NCBI GenBank assembly: GCA_944321365.1 | Contig: CALULA010000001.1 | Coordinates: 434,001-498,000, forward strand | Length of the DNA: 64,000 nt | Direction: 5' to 3' | Origin: an uncultured Paraprevotella sp. | GTDB taxonomy: Bacteria; Bacteroidota; Bacteroidia; Bacteroidales; Bacteroidaceae | Part shown: positions 55,040 to 61,166 of the stretch, in pieces | Layout of the letters: each line of letters starts with the position of its first letter | How positions within the stretch are numbered: the stretch's first letter is position 1 | Notes under the pieces: model-generated | What the model saw: only the letters and a program-made list of their open reading frames with translations | What the model was told of the DNA's origin: nothing | Databases searched by the model: none | Translations under genes and position numbers: made by a program

Positions 55040-56968
55040 ATGACAGACAGAACGGAAAAACGATGGAGAATGTTGTCGCTGGCGGGACTCGTGCTGCCTC
55101 TTGCGACGGCGGTGGCGCAGACCGACACGGCAGCGGTGGTGCGGGACAGGAGTATGGACGAAGTGGTGGTGACCGGTACGCGCAACGCCACCGACTTGCG
55201 GCAACTGCCGATGACTGTTTCCGTCATAGGGCGGCAACAGTTGGAAGAAAGCCATCAGACCTCCGTGCTGCCCGTGCTGAACCAAATGGTGCCGGGCTTC
55301 TTTTCCGCCTCCCGCGGAATATTGGGATATGGGGTTTCCGGCGGGGCTGCCGGACAGATGTCCATGCGGGGTATAGGCGGACCGGCACAGGACGGACTGC
55401 CCACCACAGGATTGCTGGTGCTCATCGACGGACATCCGCAGTACATGGGCCTGATGGGGCACCCCATAGCCGATGCCTGCCAGACGATGATGGCCGAGCG
55501 GGTGGAGGTGGTGCGCGGTCCGGCTTCCGTGCTCTACGGCTCCAATGCGATGGGAGGAGTGGTCAACATCGTAACGCGGCAGATGAAGCAAGACGGCGTC
55601 CGCACACACTTTAATCTGGCTGGCGGATCATACGGGACACTGCAGGGCGAAGCCACCAACAGCTTCCGCAAGGGGCGTTTCAGCAGTGTGGCAACGGTGT
55701 CTTACGGACGCTCCGACGGGCATCGCCCCGACATGAGTTTCGAGCAGTACGGGGGCTACGCCAAACTGGGTTATGAGCTTACGTCGACCTGGCGGCTCTC
55801 CGGCGACGTAAACGTGACGCACTTCAACGCCGAGAATCCAGGGGCTGTGGACGAACCGTATATCGACAATGACCAGCGCATTACGCGCGGCATGGCCTCG
55901 CTGGCACTGGAAAACCACTACCGCAACACTTCAGGTGCCTTAAGTCTGTTCTACAACTGGGGCAAGCATTGGATTAACGACGGGTACGAGCCGGGCGATG
56001 AGCCGTTGGACTATCGCTTCAAGTCCAATGATGACATGTGGGGCATATCGTGGTATCAGAGCGCACAACTCTTTCGTGGCAACCGTCTGACGGCAGGGGT
56101 CGACTACTTCCATTTCGGCGGAAAGTCGTACAACCAATACACTGACGGCAGACGTGAGATTTCTGCCGACAAGGCTTTGCACGAGATTGCCGGTTATCTC
56201 GATTTCAGGCAGGACGTGTTCTCCTGGGCAACCGTGGACGTGGGCGTCCGCGTAGACCACCATTCGCAGACGGGGACAGAAGCCATACCGCAGGCCGGAC
56301 TGGCCTTCCGTCTGCCCCGTCAGGCTGAAATCAAGCTCCGGGCCAGCAAGGGATTCCGTAATCCCACCATACGTGAGATGTTCATGTTCCCGCCGCAGAA
56401 TCCCGACCTGAAGCCTGAACGGCTGTGGCATTACGAACTGTCGTACGCACAGAGCGTGGCAGATGGCCGGCTGCATTATGAAGCCAGTGCGTTTTATATC
56501 AACGGAGACAATCTGATTATGCGCTTGCCTAATCCCGCCGGAAGCGGTATGCTGAACCAGAACTCCGGACGGATAGAGAACTGGGGAGCCGAGGGGAGTG
56601 TGGACTTCCGCATGACAGACGACTGGGAACTGCATGCCAATTACAGCTGGCTGCACATGGAGCATCCGGTGTTGGCATCACCGGAGCATAAGCTGTACGG
56701 TGGTGCGGTCTTCCACCGTGGCCGCTGGAATGCCGCTACCGGTCTGCAATATGTGAAAGGGCTCTACACGGAGATTATGGTAGCCGGGTCAGGCCGCTAT
56801 ACTACAGAAGATTTTTTGTTGTGGGACGCTCAGGTTGGATGTAATATCACACACGGACTTTCGGCTTACGTGCGGGGAGAGAATCTGTTGGCCCAACGTT
56901 ACGAGATGATGGCGGGCTATCCCATGCCGCGTGCAACGGTTATGGCAGGAGTGAATTTCACTTTCTGA
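55040..56968 (+). CDS. TonB-dependent outer-membrane receptor (BtuB/HmuR-like size)
   Basis: 642 residues with a signal sequence (LSLAGLVLPLATAVAQ). The TonB-box-like MDEVVVTGTRN is at about 35-45, the plug domain has MRGIGG, VLIDGHPQYMG and VEVVRGPASVLYGSNAMGGVVNIVTR, and the barrel ends in VMAGVNFTF. ASKGFRNPTIREMFMFPPQNPDLKPER is the conserved barrel motif of vitamin/heme/siderophore receptors. It is much smaller than SusC-type receptors and has no SusD partner, so a small cofactor or metal complex is more likely than a glycan. No cobalamin riboswitch was recognised upstream. Closed by a terminator. Confidence 0.93.
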   Translation: MTDRTEKRWRMLSLAGLVLPLATAVAQTDTAAVVRDRSMDEVVVTGTRNATDLRQLPMTVSVIGRQQLEESHQTSVLPVLNQMVPGFFSASRGILGYGVSGGAAGQMSMRGIGGPAQDGLPTTGLLVLIDGHPQYMGLMGHPIADACQTMMAERVEVVRGPASVLYGSNAMGGVVNIVTRQMKQDGVRTHFNLAGGSYGTLQGEATNSFRKGRFSSVATVSYGRSDGHRPDMSFEQYGGYAKLGYELTSTWRLSGDVNVTHFNAENPGAVDEPYIDNDQRITRGMASLALENHYRNTSGALSLFYNWGKHWINDGYEPGDEPLDYRFKSNDDMWGISWYQSAQLFRGNRLTAGVDYFHFGGKSYNQYTDGRREISADKALHEIAGYLDFRQDVFSWATVDVGVRVDHHSQTGTEAIPQAGLAFRLPRQAEIKLRASKGFRNPTIREMFMFPPQNPDLKPERLWHYELSYAQSVADGRLHYEASAFYINGDNLIMRLPNPAGSGMLNQNSGRIENWGAEGSVDFRMTDDWELHANYSWLHMEHPVLASPEHKLYGGAVFHRGRWNAATGLQYVKGLYTEIMVAGSGRYTTEDFLLWDAQVGCNITHGLSAYVRGENLLAQRYEMMAGYPMPRATVMAGVNFTF

Positions 56969-56993
56969 CGCGCCGTTTTCCGCTTTCTTTATC

Positions 56994-57044
56994 CTGCTTT
57001 TGCAAGACGCTGTGCATCATGGTCTTGCAAAAGCAGTTTTTTTT
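56994..57044 (+). terminator. Terminator of the TonB-receptor gene
   Basis: A perfect 15-bp stem (56994-57008 with 57022-57036), 13-nt loop, and T8 at 57037-57044. Array 5 starts at 57045. Confidence 0.9.
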
Positions 57045-57118
57045 GTGCGCAAGAACGTCCGCGTCTTTGCGCAAGGCTGACCGCATCTTTGCGCAAAGAA
57101 ATCCGCACTCTTGCGCAA
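57023..57118. repeat. 22-bp-period TTGCGCAA array 5 (four clear cores plus one inside the terminator stem)
   Basis: Cores start at 57045 (GTGCGCAA), 57067, 57089 and 57111 (all TTGCGCAA). The in-phase position 57023 reads TCTTGCAA and forms part of the terminator's right arm. The array ends 16 bp before the stop of the convergent efflux gene. Confidence 0.92.
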
Positions 57119-57134
57119 AGACAGTCCGGACGAG

Positions 57135-58325
57135 TCAGGACGGACGGCATACCGCAGCTTTGCGTCTGTAGAGAGCCAGCCGTGTGCAGCAGTAAGAACA
57201 GAGGGAACCTGTCAGGAAGATGGCTCCCGTCGGAAGCAGTATGTTGCCCAGACCGACGAGCGGCGACACTATGCCGCCTGCGGCAAAGCCCAAAGCCCCC
57301 AACAGTGCGGAAGCTGTTCCGGCGTTGTCACGCTCACACTCAAGTGCCAGTGCGTTGGATGCCGTGAACGTCAGCCCGATCATGCCCAGCAGGCAAATCA
57401 GCAAAACCTCGTAAATCCAGAAACTGCAGTCGGAGGCCAGGGCGATAAACAGGCCGGCAGAGGCAACGAGCATCCCGATGCTGCCATAGTGAAGGGCTTG
57501 TTCCGGATGAGGAAAGCGGGCAGACCATGCAGCCGCCACCACGATGGCAATGGCGTTGATGCCGAAGCAGATGCTGAACTGCATGGGCGAGAAACCGTAG
57601 TGCTGCTGCATGATGAACGGGGCAGACGAGATGTTGGCGAACAATACGCCTTGCGCAAAAGCGAACTGCAGGATGTAGCATACGTAACGGCGGTGGCCCA
57701 ATACGCGGCTGAAACTTTTCAGCACATCGCTCCATCGTGTGTCGGCCCTGCGCTCCGATGGCAGGCTTTCACTGAAACGGACGCTTCCGGCCAGCAGCAG
57801 GATGCCTATGGCAAACAGGCACCAGAAGATGCCTTGCCAGCCCACACTGTCGGCCATAAGGCCTCCGCCGATGGGGGCGGCGATGGGGGCCACGCCGTTG
57901 ATGGCCCCTATCAGGCCCAGCATCTTGGCCAGTTCGTGGCCGGTGTACTTGTCGGCCGCAACGGAGCGTGAGATGACAATGCCTCCGGCACCGGCGATGC
58001 CCTGCACCAGCCGCCAGCCCACAAACTGCATGATGGTCTGCGAGAGGATGCTGCCGACTGTAGCGAACAGGAACAGTGTCATGGCCGCAATGAGCGGCAT
58101 GCGCCGTCCGTATTTGTCGCTCAACGGTCCGAATACCAGTTGTCCGCAGGCCAGGCCTATCATGCTGGAGGTCAGTCCCAGCTGCACGAGCGAAGAAGTG
58201 GTGTGAAAATAGTGGGTCATGGCCGGCAGTGTGGGCAGATACATATCGGTCACGAACGGGCCGAATGCCGACAGCATGCCCAGAAAAATGAGGATGAATG
58301 CGTTTGAGTTGTTTCTTTTTGTCAT
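57135..58325 (-). CDS. Bcr/CflA-type multidrug efflux transporter (MFS)
   Basis: 396 residues with twelve predicted helices. AFGPFVTDMYLPTLPAM near the N-terminus is the Bcr/CflA signature, GPLSDKYGRRMPL is the MFS loop 2-3 motif, and RLVQGIAGAGGIVISRSVAAD is the drug-antiporter motif C region. The start at 58325 (MTKRNNSNAFILIFLGM) agrees with the family; the upstream extension of 118 codons is spurious. Divergent from the AraC regulator, which probably controls it. Confidence 0.93.
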   Translation of the reverse strand: MTKRNNSNAFILIFLGMLSAFGPFVTDMYLPTLPAMTHYFHTTSSLVQLGLTSSMIGLACGQLVFGPLSDKYGRRMPLIAAMTLFLFATVGSILSQTIMQFVGWRLVQGIAGAGGIVISRSVAADKYTGHELAKMLGLIGAINGVAPIAAPIGGGLMADSVGWQGIFWCLFAIGILLLAGSVRFSESLPSERRADTRWSDVLKSFSRVLGHRRYVCYILQFAFAQGVLFANISSAPFIMQQHYGFSPMQFSICFGINAIAIVVAAAWSARFPHPEQALHYGSIGMLVASAGLFIALASDCSFWIYEVLLICLLGMIGLTFTASNALALECERDNAGTASALLGALGFAAGGIVSPLVGLGNILLPTGAIFLTGSLCSYCCTRLALYRRKAAVCRPS

Positions 58326-58347
58326 AACAAGTAGGATTAAAAGCATG

Positions 58348-58355
58348 CAAAGGTA
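58348..58355 (-). promoter_or_regulatory. -7 box (TACCTTTG on the minus strand) for the efflux gene
   Basis: The plus strand reads CAAAGGTA, 22 bp upstream of the efflux start. On the plus strand of the same gap, TAAATTTA near 58443 is a weak box for the AraC gene. Confidence 0.6.
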
Positions 58356-58469
58356 GACAATTCCGGCTGTAAGGAACATACCTTTTGCCGTACAATTCAT
58401 GTCTTTTTCGGAAATATCCGCAGGCGTAATGGGGAAATTTGCTAAATTTACTGCGTCAAAAACAGAATC

Positions 58470-59366
58470 ATGCCCATGGATGTCACTTTCTTGTCTGATG
58501 CTTCTTCCGTGCGTTACGTTGAAGATACCCTGGCTGCTTTGGCGCATACGCCCTGCCATTTTCATTGCGGCTTGCTGATGGTCTGTACGGAAGGGCGTGG
58601 AATCATCTCCACCGGTGTGCAGCAATATGAGATGTGTGCGCAGACGGAACTTATCTTGTTGGATGGTAGTCTGATACAACTCGCGGACGCTTCACCGGAT
58701 TTCCGGGTGCGGCTGCTGGTATTCCCGAAAGAAGTCTTGCTGAAAGCCGTGTTGCCGATCGACACGGAATATTTGGATTTCCTGCATCATGTGCCCTTTT
58801 TCGACCATAAGGCTCATGAACAGTTGCCCGACAGCTGGACAAATATTAACTTGTGGCTGGACATGGCCCGCCTGTTGTTTGCGGCCGAAAAGCCCGTGCG
58901 CTATGGTGGTCAGCTGGAACAGAACTACCTGCAAAGCCTGTTGATGTGGATTTCCAACACCATTCCGCCTCGTTTTCTGTCGCTGGCGGCTGATTACGGT
59001 CGCAGGCAAGTGCTCTGCCATCAGTTCATGCATCTGGTGCATGAACACAGTATCCAGGAACATCGGGTCGCCTTTTATGCCGACCGGTTGTGCATCACTC
59101 CCCGCTATCTGAATGAAGTGGTGCGCACTTGTTGCAAGGGGAAAACGCCCAAGCACTTCATCAATGAGCAACTGACGGCGGAAATCAAGGTGTTGTTGAA
59201 CGAGCCGCATCTTTCGGTGAGTGAGATAGCCCGGCGGGTCAACTTTCAGGAACCGACTTATTTCAGCCGTTTTTTCAAACGCGCAACGGGAATGTCGCCG
59301 CAGGCCTACCGCGACGGTCTGTCTGCTTTTGAGAACGGGCAGGAACATCTTGCAAAAGATGCATAA
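58470..59366 (+). CDS. AraC-family transcriptional regulator
   Basis: 298 residues. The N-terminal half is a cupin-like sensor (FHCGLLMVCTEGRGIISTG). The C-terminal half has the double HTH: VAFYADRLCITPRYLNEVV and LSVSEIARRVNFQEPTYFSRFFKRATGMSPQAYR (about 190-285). Divergent from the Bcr/CflA pump by 144 bp, so local control of that pump is likely. The effector is unknown. Confidence 0.92.
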   Translation: MPMDVTFLSDASSVRYVEDTLAALAHTPCHFHCGLLMVCTEGRGIISTGVQQYEMCAQTELILLDGSLIQLADASPDFRVRLLVFPKEVLLKAVLPIDTEYLDFLHHVPFFDHKAHEQLPDSWTNINLWLDMARLLFAAEKPVRYGGQLEQNYLQSLLMWISNTIPPRFLSLAADYGRRQVLCHQFMHLVHEHSIQEHRVAFYADRLCITPRYLNEVVRTCCKGKTPKHFINEQLTAEIKVLLNEPHLSVSEIARRVNFQEPTYFSRFFKRATGMSPQAYRDGLSAFENGQEHLAKDA

Positions 59367-59426
59367 ATAAGGTTAAGAACATGGCCGTTTCCGACCGGCA
59401 GACTTGAATAAAGTCCGGCAGACATA

Positions 59427-59434
59427 TATATTTG
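59427..59434 (+). promoter_or_regulatory. -7 box TATATTTG for the Cys-rich protein gene
   Basis: An exact TAnnTTTG with CTTG at 59403-59406 as a -33 element 20 bp upstream; 55 bp before the ATG at 59490. Confidence 0.7.
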
Positions 59435-59489
59435 CATTTGTACAACGAAAGATGAATCTGAGTATTAATTTTTAGCAAGCAAGGTGTTT

Positions 59490-59780
59490 ATGAAGAAAGT
59501 GTTTTTAGGTTGCCTTTTGGCTTTTTCCGCATTGTCGTTTGCTGTTTTTGCCGCTCAGGACGAGAAGAAAGAGCGCAAGGGAGAGAAAATAGAATGCTGT
59601 TGCAAGGACTGTACCTGCAAGAATTGCACCTGCAAGACAGACTGCTCTGAGTGCAAGGACTGCCGGAAGAATGATGAATGCAGGTATTGCAGGGATTGTG
59701 ACCACGAAGGCCATTGTTGCGACTACAGTCACCGCCACCGCCGTCACCACCGCGGAGGATGCTGCGGAGGCGGATGCTGA
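59490..59780 (+). CDS. Small secreted Cys/His-rich protein, candidate metal binder
   Basis: 96 residues. A signal peptide (MKKVFLGCLLAFSALSFAVFA) is followed by a short Lys/Glu linker and a domain with 18 cysteines in about 63 residues, mostly as CxxC or CxC pairs (CCCKDCTCKNCTCKTDC, CSECKDC, CRYCRDC). It then has a His-rich run (HRHRRHH) and ends GGCCGGGC. Such density resembles metallothioneins or polymetal-binding proteins, but no family is recognised. The start at 59490 gives a clean signal peptide; a GTG six bases upstream is less likely. It has its own promoter and terminator, so it is a stand-alone gene. Confidence 0.85.
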   Translation: MKKVFLGCLLAFSALSFAVFAAQDEKKERKGEKIECCCKDCTCKNCTCKTDCSECKDCRKNDECRYCRDCDHEGHCCDYSHRHRRHHRGGCCGGGC

Positions 59781-59815
59781 ACAGAACAGGCAGAACTGCC
59801 GTTGAAAAGACAAGT

Positions 59816-59855
59816 GAAAAGCCTGACGGACAAGTTAATTTCCGTCAGGCTTTTC
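59816..59855. terminator. Bidirectional terminator between the Cys-rich gene and the acetylesterase gene
   Basis: A perfect 15-bp stem (59816-59830 with 59841-59855), 10-nt loop. The stem itself ends in TTTT on both strands. It overlaps the last codons of the minus-strand gene. Confidence 0.78.
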
Positions 59856-61166
59856 TGTGCTGATGAAGGGGCTGTCGTCCCAATGGAAACCATCAGGATG
59901 GTCCGGATGTCCGGGGGAAAAACCGGTGTCGTTCTGGCGCAGGTGGACAAGGATGGGCAACCTGGCCCTTTTCATTCCTTCAATGACGCACTTTGCGATT
60001 TCATAGGCACCGTAAGGATTGAAATGGGTGTTGTCGGCCAACGGACGGGACTGTCCGGGAAAGGTTCCTGCCGGATAGTGTACGAACGCTTTGCGGCTGC
60101 CCGTTTCGCCCATGGATTCAAATAAGGTCCGGGTCATCTCCTGCAGGTCGATCAGTGGCACATTCTCCCGCCGCGCCACCCATCGCACGGCATCGGGATA
60201 GTCTGCATGGGTGGATTGGATGCGCCCGTTGCTGAATGCACGTCGGCAGGTAGGGGTTACCAAGACGGGGTATCCGCCGCGTTGGCGCACCTCGTCGATG
60301 AAAATCTTCAGGTTCGTGGCGAAAGAGTAGAAGGCTCCTGTTCCCGGTCCGTTCAGTTTCTGGTCGTTGTAACCGAACTCTATCAGCATATAGTCTCCCG
60401 GTTTCATTTGCGACAGTGCTTTTTTCAGCCGTCCGGCAGCGATAAAGGTGCTGGCACATTCCCCGCTTTCTGCGTAATTGGCAAAACAGATTTGCCTGTC
60501 GAAGAATGCGGGAATCATCTGTCCCCAGCTGGCCCATGGCTCTTCATCCTGGTCTACAACCGTAGAGTTGCCGGCCAGAAAGACGGTGGTTGCCCGCCTG
60601 TCCGGTTCTATTTGCAAGGCAACGCACTGAGGGGCTGTGCCGTTTATTTCGAAAGTCAGTTTGTCGTCCCAGTTCAGTTTGCTGCGCTCACGTGGTTTGA
60701 TGCGCACGCTGTCCGTGCCGGAGATGCAGGGCGTACGTTTGTTTACGGTGAACGTAAAGGTTTTGAATTCCCCCTTCTTCGTCATCACGTTTTTCAGGAA
60801 CAGTCGTCGCGATTCTGCGCGAACGGTAGTATTGCCGCTTGTCTTGCGGTTGCCTATCGTTACGGTGACGCGGTAGTTTCCGTCCGGAACTCGTACGGAG
60901 AAGAAAAACGGGCCGTTTTTTCCTTTTTCATCCGGAGAAGGCAACAAGTCATATCCATAACCTTTCTCCGCTGTATAGCGGTCTGTGGGCGAAAGCGTCA
61001 CACATGCAGGCGGAGGCGATGCCTGTGTACTGTCGGTGACAATCCATTTCACTGGCGTCCGTCTGTCGTCTGTCAGACGGAAAAGATGACGGCCGTCGTC
61101 CGCCTTCAGGGGCGACAGCCATATACTGCAAAAGGCTACAGATGCGGCCAGAAGTGCATGCTTCAT
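59835..61166 (-). CDS. SGNH-hydrolase, rhamnogalacturonan-acetylesterase-like (CE12 type)
   Basis: 443 residues with a signal peptide (LLAASVAFCSIWLSPLKA). An N-terminal beta-sandwich (about 25-180) precedes the SGNH domain. Block I is FLAGNSTV with nucleophile Ser201 (GNS instead of GDS), block III is FGYNDQ (Asn267), and block V is DNTHFN (Asp378, His381). This arrangement is that of CE12 enzymes that remove acetyl groups from pectin or xylan. The start overlaps the stop of the GH2 gene upstream by 4 bp (ATGA), so they are co-translated. Confidence 0.9.
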   Translation of the reverse strand: MKHALLAASVAFCSIWLSPLKADDGRHLFRLTDDRRTPVKWIVTDSTQASPPPACVTLSPTDRYTAEKGYGYDLLPSPDEKGKNGPFFFSVRVPDGNYRVTVTIGNRKTSGNTTVRAESRRLFLKNVMTKKGEFKTFTFTVNKRTPCISGTDSVRIKPRERSKLNWDDKLTFEINGTAPQCVALQIEPDRRATTVFLAGNSTVVDQDEEPWASWGQMIPAFFDRQICFANYAESGECASTFIAAGRLKKALSQMKPGDYMLIEFGYNDQKLNGPGTGAFYSFATNLKIFIDEVRQRGGYPVLVTPTCRRAFSNGRIQSTHADYPDAVRWVARRENVPLIDLQEMTRTLFESMGETGSRKAFVHYPAGTFPGQSRPLADNTHFNPYGAYEIAKCVIEGMKRARLPILVHLRQNDTGFSPGHPDHPDGFHWDDSPFISTEKPDGN

